Shown here: one piece after another, positions 11,719-23,821 of the stretch
Layout: each line of letters starts with the position of its first letter
How positions within the stretch are numbered: the first letter of the stretch is position 1
Origin: an uncultured Methylococcaceae bacterium
GTDB taxonomy: Bacteria; Pseudomonadota; Gammaproteobacteria; Methylococcales; Methylococcaceae
Length of the DNA: 46,708 nucleotides
Assembly (NCBI GenBank): GCA_903911305.1
Contig: CAIWDB010000442.1
Span: 1-46,708, forward strand
Direction: 5' to 3'
Program-made: the position numbers and the translations under genes
Notes under the pieces: generated by a model
The model's input: the letters and a program-made list of their open reading frames with translations, nothing else
Database searches by the model: none
Told to the model about the DNA's origin: nothing

Positions 11719-12413
11719 TGGCTAAATTAACAAAAAGGCTTAAGGCGATAAAGGAAATAGCCGATACAAATAAGTCATATCAAGCACTTGAAGCCTTCAG
11801 TGTTCTGAAGTCACTGCCAAAAGTTAAATTTATTGAATCAATAGATGTAGCGGTAAATTTGGGAGTCGATCCCAGAAAGTCAGATCAAGCGGTACGTGGG
11901 GCAACAGTGCTGCCAAAAGGGACTGGTAAATCAGTCAGAGTGGCTGTTTTTACACAAGGTGCAAATGCCGATTTAGCCAAAGAGGCAGGCGCAGAAATTG
12001 TTGGCATGGATGACTTGGCTGCTCAAATTAAAGCAGGGGAAATGAATTTTGATGTAGTTATAGCGTCCCCTGATGCGATGCGTGTCGTTGGTCAATTAGG
12101 TCAAATTTTGGGTCCACGTGGGCTTATGCCCAATCCCAAAGTTGGGACTGTGACCCCCGACGTTGCCACAGCAGTAAAAAATGCCAAAGCTGGACAAGTA
12201 CGTTATCGCACTGACAAGAAGGGCATAATCCATTGCACTATTGGAAAGGCATCCTTCGAGGAAAGTGCACTTAAGGAAAATCTGGAAGCTTTGCTAGTAG
12301 ATATTAAGAAATTAAAGCCGAGTACTTCCAAAGGTGTATACGTGAAAAAGATCACTGTATCGTCAACTATGGGTCCGGGCTTGTCCATTGACCAGTCAAG
12401 TTTGACCGCTTAA
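11718..12413 (+). CDS. rplA: 50S ribosomal protein L1
   Basis: [44 protein letters not shown]. Confidence 0.99.
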   Translation: MAKLTKRLKAIKEIADTNKSYQALEAFSVLKSLPKVKFIESIDVAVNLGVDPRKSDQAVRGATVLPKGTGKSVRVAVFTQGANADLAKEAGAEIVGMDDLAAQIKAGEMNFDVVIASPDAMRVVGQLGQILGPRGLMPNPKVGTVTPDVATAVKNAKAGQVRYRTDKKGIIHCTIGKASFEESALKENLEALLVDIKKLKPSTSKGVYVKKITVSSTMGPGLSIDQSSLTA

Positions 12414-12422
12414 TTACAGACT

Positions 12423-12620
12423 TTGGGTTGCCGGATTTTTTCGGCAACCGTCAAAGACCGTAGGTGGGTAGCAGTATCCTTAATCTATATGACCTACGCA
12501 GACGGTGTACCGAGAGCCACTTGTGGCGAAAGGGGCCGTAACACTTTCTCCAAAATAATAATTGGGGATTTTATTGGCTCTGGATGGTTCCCAAACTATT
12601 CAGACAAATTGCCGGAGGTA
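12423..12620 (+). ncRNA. rplJL mRNA leader (L10 leader-type autoregulatory RNA)
   Basis: Between rplA and rplJ; complementary GACCGTAGGT...ACCTACGCAGACGGTG arms as in gammaproteobacterial L10 leaders. Confidence 0.65.
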
Positions 12621-12624
12621 AGGC

Positions 12625-13158
12625 GTGGCACTTAAATTAGATGACAAAAAAGCAGTCGTCGCTGAAGTCGCCGCCATTGCCGCTCAAGCACATTCTGCGG
12701 TTGCCGCAGAATACCGTGGACTGACAGTCTACCAACTTACCAACCTTCGCAAACAGGCGCGCGAAGCCGGAGTTTATATCCGGGTTATCAAAAACACCTT
12801 GGCGCGCAAGGCTGTCGAAGGAACTGACTTTGCATGTATGCAAGACGGATTGGTGGGTCCCCTTATACTAGCTTTTTCAATGGAAGATCCAGGTGCTGCT
12901 GCTCGTGTGATCAGTGCCTTTTCTAAAGAAAAGGAAAACGACAAACTGGTGACTAAATTAGTTGCGGTAGGTGGAAAGCTATATGGGGCATCCGAGTTGG
13001 AAAGACTCTCTAAACTGCCTACACGCGATCAGGCTATTGGCATTCTCATGGGTACCATGAAAGCCCCGATCGAAAAGTTCGTCAGAACTTTGGCAGAACC
13101 CCATGCGAAACTTGCGCGCACAGTGGCTGCAATTCGTGACCTTAAACAAGCCGCTTGA
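12625..13158 (+). CDS. rplJ: 50S ribosomal protein L10
   Basis: VAEVAAIAAQAHSAVAAEYRGLTVYQLTNLRKQAREAGVYIRVIKNTLARKAVEGT. Confidence 0.98.
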   Translation: MALKLDDKKAVVAEVAAIAAQAHSAVAAEYRGLTVYQLTNLRKQAREAGVYIRVIKNTLARKAVEGTDFACMQDGLVGPLILAFSMEDPGAAARVISAFSKEKENDKLVTKLVAVGGKLYGASELERLSKLPTRDQAIGILMGTMKAPIEKFVRTLAEPHAKLARTVAAIRDLKQAA

Positions 13159-13195
13159 ACGGCTTAAAGCACAATAGATTAAACTGGAGTTACAA

Positions 13196-13573
13196 ATGGC
13201 TGTATCAAAAGAAGATATTTTGGAAACAATTTCCAATATGACCGTAATGGAAATAGTCGAACTGATCTCTGCTATGGAAGAAAAGTTTGGCGTTTCTGCC
13301 GCCGCTGCCGTTGCCGCTGCTCCGGCAGCCGCCGCTGGACCCGCTGCTGTAGTCGAGGAACAGACTGAATTCGACGTTATTTTGGCTAATTTTGGCGCCA
13401 ATAAAGTCGGGGTAATCAAGGTCATTCGTGAACTGACGGGCCTTGGCCTGAAAGAAGCTAAAGATCTTGTTGAAGGTGTCCCTTCGAATGTCAAAGAAGG
13501 TGTCAGCAAAGCAGATGCCGATAGCATGAAGAAGAAGCTTGAAGAAGCCGGCGCTGCGGTTACGATCAAATAA
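13196..13573 (+). CDS. rplL: 50S ribosomal protein L7/L12
   Basis: Ala/Pro hinge plus [39 protein letters not shown]. Confidence 0.99.
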   Translation: MAVSKEDILETISNMTVMEIVELISAMEEKFGVSAAAAVAAAPAAAAGPAAVVEEQTEFDVILANFGANKVGVIKVIRELTGLGLKEAKDLVEGVPSNVKEGVSKADADSMKKKLEEAGAAVTIK

Positions 13574-13607
13574 GATTGATATACCAAGACGTTATTAAGT
13601 TCCACTG

Positions 13608-13636
13608 GGCTGGCAGCATTTTGCTGTCGGCCTTTT
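13608..13636 (+). terminator. Hairpin + U4 between rplL and rpoB (attenuator-type partial terminator)
   Basis: GGCTGGCAGCA / TGCTGTCGGCC (11 bp with two wobbles), loop TTT, then TTTT. Confidence 0.7.
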
Positions 13637-13831
13637 GGCGTTACCATATTTCGTAATATAGACGGTTTTTAACCGTCCAAATACCCACTATTGGGTTATA
13701 CCAAGTATGTAATCATATTCAGGCTGTAGAGAGTTTCTTGTCTTGAAGAAAAGGTCATTGCACCCGCTGGCATCTTTCGTGACAGACATCGCAGTGGTTA
13801 GTTGAAGCAAATATTTAGGTAAGGAACCAAC

Positions 13832-16800
13832 ATGGCATATTCTTTTACCGAGAAAAAACGCATACGCAAAAGTTTTGGCAAGCGCTTAGACGTTCTCGAT
13901 GTACCCTATCTTTTGGCAACCCAGGTCGATTCCTACAAAAAGTTTTTGCAGGCAGAGACACCCCATTCACGCCGTATTGACGACGGTCTTCATGCTGCTT
14001 TGAAGTCGGTTTTCCCCATTGAAAGCCATTCTGGGTTTGCTGTTTTGGAATATGTAAGTTACCGCTTAGGCGACCCGACTTTTGATGTCAAGGAGTGCCA
14101 GCAACGTGGCACTACATACGCCGCCCCCCTGCGAGTTCTTGTGCGTCTTGTCATTTACGACAAAGAAGCACCCGTGGGATCGAAAGTTGTCAAAGATATC
14201 AAAGAACAGGAAATTTACATGGGAGAGATCCCATTGATGACCGAAACTGGCACCTTTGTAATCAATGGCACAGAGCGTGTGATCGTTTCCCAGCTTCACC
14301 GCTCTCCTGGTGTGTTTTTCGATCATGACAGGGGAAAAACCCATTCTTCAGGTAAATTATTGTTTAATGCCCGCATCATTCCATATCGTGGCTCTTGGCT
14401 TGATTTTGAATTCGATCACAAGGACTGCGTATATGTGCGCATAGACCGACGCAGAAAACTGCCAACGACTATCCTGCTAAGGGCATTGGGTTACGATAAC
14501 GAAGCGATCATTAGGCTATTTTTTGAAACCAATCAATTTGTATTGTCCACTGGCGATATATTTTTAGAATTAATTCCTGAAAGATTGAGGGGCGACATTG
14601 CTAGTTTCGACATCAAATTAGAAGATAAGCTTATCGTTGAAAAAGGTCAACGTATTACAGCACGACACATTCGCCAAATTGAAAAGGCTGGCATCAACAG
14701 AATGGAAGTCCCCCGCGACTATCTTCATGGCAAGATATTGGCCAATAATGTTGTTGATCCCACCACCGGAGAACTTGTTTCTAAAGTAAATGACGAGATC
14801 ACCGACGAACTAATTAGCAAAATGACGGCGGTTGGAATCACGGCAATTGAGTGTCTTTTTGTCAATGACTTGGATCGTGGGCCTTATATTTCCAACGCAA
14901 TGCGGATTGATACCACAGAAACACAGCTTGATGCACTGGTTGAAATCTACCGCATGATGCGGCCTGGGGAACCACCTACGAAGGAAGCTGCACAATCCCT
15001 GTTTGACAATTTATTCTTCACATCAGACCGTTATGATCTTTCATCAGTGGGTCGAATGAAATTCAACCGGCGATTAGGTCGTACTGAAATCACGGGGTCT
15101 GGCGTACTTTCTAAAGACGATATCATTGATGTTTTGCGTGAACTTATTAATATCCGAAACGGCAATGGTCAGGTGGACGATATTGACCATTTAGGCAACC
15201 GTCGAGTGCGTTCAGTGGGGGAAATGGTGGAAAACCAATTCCGACTTGGCCTTGTAAGAGTAGAGCGCGCGGTCAAAGAACGCCTTACACTGGCTGATTC
15301 TGAAGGTTTGATGCCTCAAGAAATCATCAACGCGAAACCAGTCGCAGCATCTATAAAGGAATTTTTTGGCTCCAGTCAGTTGTCGCAGTTCATGGATCAG
15401 AGCAACCCGCTCTCCGAGATAACCCATAAGCGCCGCGTATCGGCTTTAGGGCCAGGCGGACTTGCACGTGAAAGGGCTGGTTTTGAAGTCCGTGACGTGC
15501 ATACCACGCACTATGGGCGGGTTTGTCCAATTGAAACGCCTGAAGGTCCGAACATCGGCTTGATCAACTCTTTAGCAGTTTATGCAAGAACCAATGAATA
15601 CGGGTTTTTGGAAACCCCCTACCGAAAAGTCACCGACAGTCAAGTTAGCGATGAAATCGAATATTTATCTGCCATTGAAGAAGGTAAATATTATATCGCT
15701 CAGGCTAGCGCTGCCGTTAATGAAAATGGAATGTTGAAGGATGACTTAGTCTCTTGCCGTTACAAGGACGAATTCACCTTGGCTTCTCCTGAGAAAATCA
15801 ACTACATGGATGTGTCATCCAAGCAAATTGTGTCTGTCGCCGCTGCGCTCATACCATTCCTTGAGCATGACGATGCCAACCGTGCTTTGATGGGTTCCAA
15901 CATGCAACGTCAAGCGGTGCCGACCCTACGGACGGAAAAACCTCTGGTAGGCACGGGCATTGAACGTATCGTAGCAAAAGACTCGGGTGTTGCCGTGATT
16001 GCAAGACGCGGTGGACTCATCGAATCCGTCGATGCCAGTCGAATTGTTGTTCGTGTCAATGATCTTGAGACAGAAGCCGGAATACCTGGCGTAGATATTT
16101 ATAATCTGACTAAATATACACGATCAAACCAAAACACTTGCATTAATCAAAGGCCATTGGTTAAACCGGGCGACAAAGTTTCCAAAAACGACATACTTGC
16201 AGATGGCCCATCCACTGACATGGGTGAACTTGCATTAGGACAGAATTTGCTTGTCGCCTTCATGCCTTGGAACGGTTATAACTTTGAAGACTCCATTCTG
16301 ATATCCGAGCGAGTTGTGCAAGAGGATAGATTCACTACCATACATATTGAAGAAAAAACCTGTGTCGCTAGAGACACTAAATTGGGTCCAGAAGAAATTA
16401 CCGCTGACATACCAAACGTAGGTGAGGCCGCATTGTCAAAACTGGACGAATCAGGGATTGTTTTTATTGGGGCAGAGGTAAAGGCGGGTGACATACTGGT
16501 TGGAAAAGTAACACCTAAAGGAGAAACCCAACTTACCCCCGAAGAAAAATTGCTACGGGCGATTTTTGGCGAAAAGGCTTCTGATGTCAAAGACACCTCG
16601 TTACGTGTGCCTTCAGGCATGGACGGCACTGTCATTGATGTTCAGGTTTTCACTAGAGATGGCGTTAAAAAGGATGAACGTGCAAAAGAAATCGAGGAAA
16701 AGCAAATCGAACAAGTCAAAAAAGACTTAGGCGACCAGTTGCGTATTATTGAAAAGGATATCTTTGATCGTGCCGAACAACTGCTACTAGGCAAAGTGTC

Positions 16801-17908
16801 AGAATCAGGTCCTGCCGGTCTCAGATCGGGTAAAACCATCGATACAGCTTACTTGGAATCGATCAAACCTTCACAATGGTTGGAAATCCGTCTGCAAGAT
16901 GAAGAAACCAATCTTCAACTGGAGGCTGTTGCCGAACAGATTCAGCAACAACGTGAGGAAATGAACCGGCGTTTAGAGGAAAAGAAAAGGAAGATCACCA
17001 TGGGTGACGATCTCGCCCCCGGCGTACTGAAGATGGTAAAAGTCTATCTAGCAGTCAAACGACGCATCCAACCTGGCGACAAAATGGCTGGACGACATGG
17101 GAACAAGGGTGTCATCTCACAAATTGTACCAGTGGAAGACATGCCCTATGCCGCTGACGGAACCACCGTTGACATAGTTCTCAATCCATTGGGCGTACCA
17201 TCAAGAATGAACGTGGGCCAGGTGCTAGAAACTCACCTAGGTTGGGCTGCTAAAGGATTGGGCATAAAAATAGGAAAGATGCTGGAGGCAAAGGCTCAAA
17301 TCGAAGAACTTCGAGGCTTCTTGGATAAAATCTACAACTCCATGGGCAGGAGAGAGGATCTCGATTCGTTGACTGATGATGAAATCCTTGAACTAGCCAT
17401 TAATCTAAGACATGGCGTACCCATGGCAACACCCGTTTTCGACGGAGCGGTTGAAGACGATATAAGACAGATGTTAAGGCTGGCAGAACTTCCCGAGACT
17501 GGTCAAACGCGTTTATTTGATGGGCGCACAGGCGATCAATTTGAAAGGGATATCACTGTGGGTTACATGTACATGTTGAAGCTCAACCACCTAGTAGATG
17601 ACAAGATGCATGCTCGATCGACCGGACCCTACAGCTTGGTCACCCAGCAACCATTGGGAGGAAAGGCTCAGTTCGGTGGACAACGCTTTGGGGAGATGGA
17701 AGTTTGGGCGCTAGAAGCTTACGGCGCAGCCTATACTTTGCAAGAGATGCTTACGGTCAAATCGGACGATGTCAATGGACGCACCAAAATGTATAAGAAT
17801 ATCGTGGACGGCGACCACAGAATGGAAGCCGCGATGCCCGAATCGTTCAATGTGTTGATCAAGGAAATTCGATCCTTAGCGATCAACATTGAGTTGGAAC
17901 AGGAGTAG
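13832..17908 (+). CDS. rpoB: DNA-directed RNA polymerase subunit beta
   Basis: 1358 aa; [43 protein letters not shown]-terminal [19 protein letters not shown]. Confidence 0.99.
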   Translation: MAYSFTEKKRIRKSFGKRLDVLDVPYLLATQVDSYKKFLQAETPHSRRIDDGLHAALKSVFPIESHSGFAVLEYVSYRLGDPTFDVKECQQRGTTYAAPLRVLVRLVIYDKEAPVGSKVVKDIKEQEIYMGEIPLMTETGTFVINGTERVIVSQLHRSPGVFFDHDRGKTHSSGKLLFNARIIPYRGSWLDFEFDHKDCVYVRIDRRRKLPTTILLRALGYDNEAIIRLFFETNQFVLSTGDIFLELIPERLRGDIASFDIKLEDKLIVEKGQRITARHIRQIEKAGINRMEVPRDYLHGKILANNVVDPTTGELVSKVNDEITDELISKMTAVGITAIECLFVNDLDRGPYISNAMRIDTTETQLDALVEIYRMMRPGEPPTKEAAQSLFDNLFFTSDRYDLSSVGRMKFNRRLGRTEITGSGVLSKDDIIDVLRELINIRNGNGQVDDIDHLGNRRVRSVGEMVENQFRLGLVRVERAVKERLTLADSEGLMPQEIINAKPVAASIKEFFGSSQLSQFMDQSNPLSEITHKRRVSALGPGGLARERAGFEVRDVHTTHYGRVCPIETPEGPNIGLINSLAVYARTNEYGFLETPYRKVTDSQVSDEIEYLSAIEEGKYYIAQASAAVNENGMLKDDLVSCRYKDEFTLASPEKINYMDVSSKQIVSVAAALIPFLEHDDANRALMGSNMQRQAVPTLRTEKPLVGTGIERIVAKDSGVAVIARRGGLIESVDASRIVVRVNDLETEAGIPGVDIYNLTKYTRSNQNTCINQRPLVKPGDKVSKNDILADGPSTDMGELALGQNLLVAFMPWNGYNFEDSILISERVVQEDRFTTIHIEEKTCVARDTKLGPEEITADIPNVGEAALSKLDESGIVFIGAEVKAGDILVGKVTPKGETQLTPEEKLLRAIFGEKASDVKDTSLRVPSGMDGTVIDVQVFTRDGVKKDERAKEIEEKQIEQVKKDLGDQLRIIEKDIFDRAEQLLLGKVSESGPAGLRSGKTIDTAYLESIKPSQWLEIRLQDEETNLQLEAVAEQIQQQREEMNRRLEEKKRKITMGDDLAPGVLKMVKVYLAVKRRIQPGDKMAGRHGNKGVISQIVPVEDMPYAADGTTVDIVLNPLGVPSRMNVGQVLETHLGWAAKGLGIKIGKMLEAKAQIEELRGFLDKIYNSMGRREDLDSLTDDEILELAINLRHGVPMATPVFDGAVEDDIRQMLRLAELPETGQTRLFDGRTGDQFERDITVGYMYMLKLNHLVDDKMHARSTGPYSLVTQQPLGGKAQFGGQRFGEMEVWALEAYGAAYTLQEMLTVKSDDVNGRTKMYKNIVDGDHRMEAAMPESFNVLIKEIRSLAINIELEQE

Positions 17909-18036
17909 GGGCGGCTTCGAAATCCGTCAGTATTACTCGGGTTCGCAACCTGACCGCAGATTGCCCGGCAAGCTACGGCCATAGCTAATAATGCTATTAC
18001 CAGCAGCCAGAATTGAAGATTTAGGAGACCAGTCCA

Positions 18037-21000
18037 GTGAAAGATCTGATTAACTTTTTAAAACGCCAAAGCCAGACCGAAGAGTTCGACGGGATTCGCA
18101 TCAGCTTGGGATCACCCGATATGATCCGTTCTTGGTCGTATGGGGAGGTCAAAAAGCCTGAAACCATTAACTACCGTACCTTCAAACCTGAACGCGACGG
18201 TTTGTTTTGCGCCAAGATATTTGGACCAGTTAGCGACTATGAATGCCTTTGCGGAAAATATAAGCGCCTAAAGCACCGTGGGGTCATTTGTGAGAAATGT
18301 GGTGTGGAAGTCACGCTGTCGAAAGTACGCCGCGAACGCATGGGCCACATAGAACTGGCGAGTCCAGTCGCACATATTTGGTTCTTGAAATCTCTGCCAT
18401 CTCGGATTGCATTGCTTTTGGATATGACTTTGCGGGAAATAGAGCGCGTGCTCTATTTTGAATCGTTTGTCGTGATTGATTCAGGCATGACACCGTTGCA
18501 ACGCAACCAATTGATGACCGAGGAAGAATTCCAAGAAGCCTATCAGCAATACGGGGATGAATTCACTGCCAAAATGGGCGCTGAGGCAATTCGCGAATTG
18601 CTGAAAACAATGGACTTGCACGGCGAAGTGCAAAGATTGCGTGAAGAAATCGACGGCACAAGTTCGGAAACCAAAATCAAAAAGCACACTAAGCGCCTCA
18701 AAGCCATTGAATCGCTAATCCTATCCAACAACAAACCGGAATGGATGATTCTAACTGTCCTGCCAGTCCTGCCTCCAGAACTGCGCCCGTTGGTTCCTCT
18801 GGACGGGGGAAGATTTGCGACCTCGGATTTGAATGATCTTTACCGTCGCGTGATCAACCGTAACAACCGCCTCAAAAGGTTGTTGGATTTGAACGCGCCC
18901 GACATTATTGTGCGGAATGAAAAGCGCATGCTCCAAGAGGCTGTTGATGCCTTGTTGGACAATGGCCGTCGTGGACGAGCCATCACTGGCTCAAACAAGC
19001 GCCCATTGAAATCGTTGGCCGATATGATCAAGGGCAAACAAGGCCGTTTCCGACAGAACTTGCTTGGCAAGCGAGTCGATTATTCTGGCCGCTCCGTGAT
19101 TGTGGTGGGTCCGACGCTCAAATTGCACCAATGTGGCTTGCCTAAGAAAATGGCCTTGGAATTGTTCAAGCCGTTCATTTTCAGCAAACTACAGTTCAGA
19201 GGGCTGGCCACAACGATTAAAGCAGCCAAGAAGATGGTGGAACGTGAGAGTCCGGAAGTATGGGACATATTGGATGAAGTCATTCGTGAGCATCCGGTGA
19301 TGTTGAACCGCGCTCCAACCCTACACCGTTTAGGCATTCAAGCTTTCGAACCGACCTTGGTGGAAGGCAAGGCAATCCAATTGCATCCTTTAGTTTGTAC
19401 CGCGTTCAATGCTGACTTCGACGGTGACCAAATGGCCGTCCATGTACCTCTGTCTTTGGAGGCACAATTGGAAGCTCGCACACTCATGATGGCGACCAAC
19501 AACATCCTATCCCCTGCAAACGGCGAACCAATCATCAACCCCACCCAGGACGTAGTGCTTGGCCTTTACTATATGACCCGCGAACGGGTTGGAGCCATGG
19601 GCGAAGGGATGATTTTCACCGATACTGACGAAGTATTTAGGGCTTACCAAAATAAACAGTTGGATCTACAGGCCAAGGTGATTGTTCGCATTCGGGAGGT
19701 TTTGTTGGATGAAAACGGCAACAAAACCGAGCCAGTCGTTCGTCGCGTCGAAACCACAGGGGGACGCGCCTTGGTTTCAACCATCCTGCCTGAAGGACTT
19801 GGCTTTAACTTGATCAATCAGGATATGACCAAAAAGACCATATCCAAGCTAATCAATCATTGCTATCGCACATTGGGTGTCAAGGCGACCGTGATTTTTG
19901 CCGACAAGCTAATGTACATGGGGTTCTCTTATGCCACACGGGCAGGGGTGTCAATTGGTTTTGAAGACATGGCAGTACCCGAGGGGAAAGGCAAAATCAT
20001 CTCGGCTGCGGAGAAAGAAGTAAAAGAAATCCAGCATCAATACGCCTCTGGTTTGGTTACGGACGGCGAGCGCTACAACAAGGTTGTAGACATATGGTCA
20101 CATGCCAATGACCAAGTGGCTAAAGTGATGATGGACGGTTTGGGTACTGAATCAGCTGAACTTAACCCCCGAAATCTAGTTGAACCTTGGGCAGAAAAGA
20201 AGCTGCGTCAATTAGATTTTGAATCTAAACTTGGTAATATAACCAACGATGAATATCTAGTTCAAGTAGAAATAGTACAGCGTCATCGTAGACAAGGTAC
20301 ATTACCAGAAGAAATGAATCCGATTGTAAACGCGATTCAGCAAAAGTCATTCAACTCAATTTACATGATGGCCGACTCCGGTGCCCGTGGCTCCGCCGCG
20401 CAAATACGCCAGTTAGCCGGAATGCGTGGGCTTATGGCCAAGCCAGACGGATCCATCATCGAAACCCCCATTACGGCAAACTTCCGCGAGGGTTTGGACG
20501 TTTTGCAGTACTTCATCTCAACCCACGGTGCTCGAAAAGGCTTGGCCGATACTGCGCTGAAAACGGCAAATTCTGGCTATTTGACTCGTCGATTGGTCGA
20601 TGTGGCTCAAGACTTGGTGATAACCGAGGATGATTGCGGCACCAATGATGGCTTGCTGATGACACCGCTTATTGAAGGTGGAGATGTCGTCGAACCATTG
20701 GCAGAACGTGTTCTGGGTCGTGTTTTGGCCGAGGACATTCACAATCCGGCCACTGGCGAATTAGTAGTGGAAGCGGGTGTGCTGCTTGATGAGTTCTGGG
20801 TTATCGAATTGGAGAATCATGGTATTGACAATGTGCGAGTCCGCTCAGTGATCACCTGCAAAACCCGCTTCGGGGTTTGCGCTTCCTGCTACGGACGTGA
20901 CTTGGGCAGAGGGCATAAAGTCAATATCGGCGAAGCCATTGGTGTTATCGCAGCTCAATCCATCGGTGAACCCGGCACCCAGTTGACCATGCGCACCTTC

Positions 21001-22401
21001 CATATCGGAGGGGCGGCCTCACGGATGGCATCCATCAACAATGTGGAAGTCAAATCAAAGGGAACCGTCAAACTGAATAACTTAAAAACCGTTGAGAACA
21101 AGGAGAATCATCTAGTCGCAGTTTCCCGGTCCGGTGAGGTCAGCGTGATTGACGAACATGGTCGCGAAAGGGAACGTTATAAAATCCCCTACGGTGCAGT
21201 GTTGACCGCCCATGACGGGGACTTAGTAAGCGGTGGTCAGGTTGTGGTCACGTGGGATCCGCATACCCATCCGGTAGTCACCGAAGTGAACGGAATAGCT
21301 CAATTGGTCGATTTTGTCGATGGTATTACCGTTCGCGAGAAATCAGACGAAGTAACCGGACTTAGCTTCATGGAAGTGATCGACCCCAAGCAACGCGGTA
21401 GCGCTGGCAAGGAGCTTCGCCCTATGGTCAAGCTAATTGACGAACAGGGTGACGACATTTTTATACCTTCCACCGAAATTGCAGCCCAATACTTCCTACC
21501 TTCCGGGGCGATTGTCGGCATCCGTGACGGTGACGTGGTGGAAGTTGGCGACGTGTTGGCGAGAATCCCTCAAGAGTCGAGTAAAACCCGCGACATTACC
21601 GGCGGTCTCCCTCGTGTGGCCGACTTGTTCGAAGCCCGTAAAACCAAAGACCCTGCAATTTTGGCGGAAGCCACAGGCACTGTGAGCTTTGGTAAAGAAA
21701 CCAAAGGCAAGCGACGCATTATCATCACTGACCCTGCTGGCTTGCAGCATGAGGCAATGATACCTAAATGGCGGCATGTCACTGTATTCGAGGGTGAACA
21801 TGTAGAGCAAGGGGAAACCATTGCCGAAGGCGAATTAACGCCTCACGATATCTTACGCTTGCGCGGGGTTGCCGATCTGGCCTCTTACCTAGTCAAGGAA
21901 ATTCAAGATGTCTATCGCCTACAAGGCGTTAAGATAAATGACAAGCACATAGAAGTCATCATCCGGCAGATGCTGCGAAAAGTAGAGGTCACTTCACCGG
22001 GGGACACAATATTTCTCAAAGGGGAACAGATCGATCGAGCGCGTGTGCTGGAGGAAAACGAAAAGATTGAGAACGAAGGGAAAATACCCTCCTGCTACGA
22101 GGCAGTTCTGATGGGAATCACCAAAGCATCGCTTTCAACCGAGTCGTTTATTTCCGCAGCTTCCTTCCAAGAAACTACCCGTGTCTTAACCGAGGCAGCC
22201 ATTCGTGGTTTGAGCGATAAACTAATGGGCCTTAAAGAAAATGTCATTGTGGGACGTTTAATCCCCGCTGGCACGGGCCTAGCTTATCATTTGGAACGCA
22301 AGCAACGAGGCCGGTTCGCTGAAAACCCCGAGGGCGAAGCCGCTGGCGGCATGGACGCCGGAGAAGTTGAAGAAGCACTGAAACAAGCGCTAAGCATGTA
22401 A
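18037..22401 (+). CDS. rpoC: DNA-directed RNA polymerase subunit beta'
   Basis: GTG start; 1454 aa; [16 protein letters not shown] catalytic motif; [23 protein letters not shown] zinc-binding segment; DLINFLKRQ start. Confidence 0.99.
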   Translation: MKDLINFLKRQSQTEEFDGIRISLGSPDMIRSWSYGEVKKPETINYRTFKPERDGLFCAKIFGPVSDYECLCGKYKRLKHRGVICEKCGVEVTLSKVRRERMGHIELASPVAHIWFLKSLPSRIALLLDMTLREIERVLYFESFVVIDSGMTPLQRNQLMTEEEFQEAYQQYGDEFTAKMGAEAIRELLKTMDLHGEVQRLREEIDGTSSETKIKKHTKRLKAIESLILSNNKPEWMILTVLPVLPPELRPLVPLDGGRFATSDLNDLYRRVINRNNRLKRLLDLNAPDIIVRNEKRMLQEAVDALLDNGRRGRAITGSNKRPLKSLADMIKGKQGRFRQNLLGKRVDYSGRSVIVVGPTLKLHQCGLPKKMALELFKPFIFSKLQFRGLATTIKAAKKMVERESPEVWDILDEVIREHPVMLNRAPTLHRLGIQAFEPTLVEGKAIQLHPLVCTAFNADFDGDQMAVHVPLSLEAQLEARTLMMATNNILSPANGEPIINPTQDVVLGLYYMTRERVGAMGEGMIFTDTDEVFRAYQNKQLDLQAKVIVRIREVLLDENGNKTEPVVRRVETTGGRALVSTILPEGLGFNLINQDMTKKTISKLINHCYRTLGVKATVIFADKLMYMGFSYATRAGVSIGFEDMAVPEGKGKIISAAEKEVKEIQHQYASGLVTDGERYNKVVDIWSHANDQVAKVMMDGLGTESAELNPRNLVEPWAEKKLRQLDFESKLGNITNDEYLVQVEIVQRHRRQGTLPEEMNPIVNAIQQKSFNSIYMMADSGARGSAAQIRQLAGMRGLMAKPDGSIIETPITANFREGLDVLQYFISTHGARKGLADTALKTANSGYLTRRLVDVAQDLVITEDDCGTNDGLLMTPLIEGGDVVEPLAERVLGRVLAEDIHNPATGELVVEAGVLLDEFWVIELENHGIDNVRVRSVITCKTRFGVCASCYGRDLGRGHKVNIGEAIGVIAAQSIGEPGTQLTMRTFHIGGAASRMASINNVEVKSKGTVKLNNLKTVENKENHLVAVSRSGEVSVIDEHGRERERYKIPYGAVLTAHDGDLVSGGQVVVTWDPHTHPVVTEVNGIAQLVDFVDGITVREKSDEVTGLSFMEVIDPKQRGSAGKELRPMVKLIDEQGDDIFIPSTEIAAQYFLPSGAIVGIRDGDVVEVGDVLARIPQESSKTRDITGGLPRVADLFEARKTKDPAILAEATGTVSFGKETKGKRRIIITDPAGLQHEAMIPKWRHVTVFEGEHVEQGETIAEGELTPHDILRLRGVADLASYLVKEIQDVYRLQGVKINDKHIEVIIRQMLRKVEVTSPGDTIFLKGEQIDRARVLEENEKIENEGKIPSCYEAVLMGITKASLSTESFISAASFQETTRVLTEAAIRGLSDKLMGLKENVIVGRLIPAGTGLAYHLERKQRGRFAENPEGEAAGGMDAGEVEEALKQALSM

Positions 22402-22430
22402 TCACGAACCCATCTTGGAGAAAATGAAAG

Positions 22431-23084
22431 ATGAACAACAAACTTTTATGGAGCATTTTGGCCACGGGAGCATGTCTTGTATTCAGCATTCAGACTGCGC
22501 AAGCAGAAGGCAATGCAGAGGCAGGAAAGAAAAAGTTTTACACCTGTGGCGGTTGTCATGCCATTGAAGGTTACAGTAATGCATTCCCCAATTATCATGT
22601 GCCTCGACTGGGCGGGCAACACGACAAAGCTGTGATCGCTGCCCTGAATGCTTACAAAACTGGTGATCGTTCACACGGGAGCCAACCTCAAGCTAATAGT
22701 ATGCAAGGCAATGCACAGACCCTTTCGGATAAAGATGCTGAGGATATTGCTGCTTACGTTTCTAAAAAAGTCCTATCAACTGAAGTTAACCTAATTACGG
22801 GAAATCCAGCCAAAGGCAAGGAAAAAGCTGCTGTATGCGCGGGTTGCCATGGTGAGGACGGTAATGTGCAAGACAGCAATGGCAAAGTCTTAAACCAAGA
22901 ATATCCACGCCTAGCCGGTCAATATGAGGATTATTTGATAAAGGCTTTGAAGGATTACAAAAAAGGCGTCCGCAAGAACCCAATTATGGGTGGCATGGCA
23001 CAGTCATTGAATGAAGAAGAAATCAAGGATATTTCCTCGTATTACGCCAGCCAAAAAAGAGGGTTGTTAACCATATCGGATTAA
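22431..23084 (+). CDS. Cytochrome c4-like periplasmic diheme cytochrome c
   Basis: Signal peptide; two CxxCH motifs (CGGCH, CAGCH) in duplicated ~100-aa domains. Confidence 0.9.
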   Translation: MNNKLLWSILATGACLVFSIQTAQAEGNAEAGKKKFYTCGGCHAIEGYSNAFPNYHVPRLGGQHDKAVIAALNAYKTGDRSHGSQPQANSMQGNAQTLSDKDAEDIAAYVSKKVLSTEVNLITGNPAKGKEKAAVCAGCHGEDGNVQDSNGKVLNQEYPRLAGQYEDYLIKALKDYKKGVRKNPIMGGMAQSLNEEEIKDISSYYASQKRGLLTISD

Positions 23085-23133
23085 GACAAAATTCTGCTAC
23101 ATCAGTATCGGACGGTCAATTCTAGATTGTTGA

Positions 23134-23164
23134 AACCCGGTGCGTTCAAACGCCCGGGTTTTCC
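23134..23164 (+). terminator. Rho-independent terminator after the cytochrome gene
   Basis: AACCCGG..CGTT..ACG..CCGGGTT hairpin followed by TTTCC. Confidence 0.7.
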
Positions 23165-23220
23165 TTGTTCACCATCTCATTTGACAACATAAGCGGCGTA
23201 ACATTGGAACTTCGGGTCCC

Positions 23221-23790
23221 ATGCTAAAAATCTTAATATTGTTATTTGCCCTACCTATCGGTGGCCCTTTGATGGCTGCTGAAAACACTCAAATGCCCAC
23301 CAACCAAGAGGCAACCGCCAAGCAAAAAGTCATCATGGGTTGGCTTGAATCAATTTTCCTTAGGCCGTGGAACCGCAGACTGACCGCAAAACTTGACACG
23401 GGTGCAAAGACTTCTTCCTTACATGCCGATAGAATTGAGCATTTCATCAAGGATGGAGAAGACTGGGTGCGTTTTAGCTTAGGCGATATCGAAGACAAAA
23501 AGCTTCCACCAATTACTGTTGAAAAGCCTCTTTTGCGAACTGTTAGCATCAAATGCAAGGGTGACGACTGCCAACCTTCTCAGCGCGACGTAGTCCTGAT
23601 GACACTATGCAAAAACGGTAAGGAATATCCGACTGAGTTTAATCTGGTAGACAGGAGCAACTTTAATTACCCGGTATTGCTCGGTAGAAGCTTTCTGAAA
23701 GACGTGGCCTTGGTGGATGCCAACGAAACCTTTCTTTTCAAATCCGAACATGACCCGTGCATTGCCAAAAACGGTTCAACTGTCCAGTGA
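23221..23790 (+). CDS. Retropepsin-like aspartic protease (COG4067/PF05618-type, often annotated 'ATP-dependent zinc protease') with signal peptide
   Basis: LTAKLDTGAKTSSLHADRIE and YPVLLGRSFLKDVALVD. Confidence 0.85.
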   Translation: MLKILILLFALPIGGPLMAAENTQMPTNQEATAKQKVIMGWLESIFLRPWNRRLTAKLDTGAKTSSLHADRIEHFIKDGEDWVRFSLGDIEDKKLPPITVEKPLLRTVSIKCKGDDCQPSQRDVVLMTLCKNGKEYPTEFNLVDRSNFNYPVLLGRSFLKDVALVDANETFLFKSEHDPCIAKNGSTVQ

Positions 23791-23821
23791 ATGGCTGACT
23801 CTCAGACGCTTATAACCTCAT

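Noticed and set aside
12423-12635. 70-aa plus-strand ORF between rplA and rplJ
   Set aside because: Coincides with the L10-type mRNA leader; not protein-like.
13290-13350. GCN-rich repetitive stretch in rplL
   Set aside because: Normal Ala-rich hinge of ribosomal protein L7/L12, not a repeat element.
15361-15540. Possible rifampicin-resistance changes in rpoB
   Set aside because: The region reads [39 protein letters not shown]; differences from E. coli (from memory) are conservative or at positions not classically linked to resistance.
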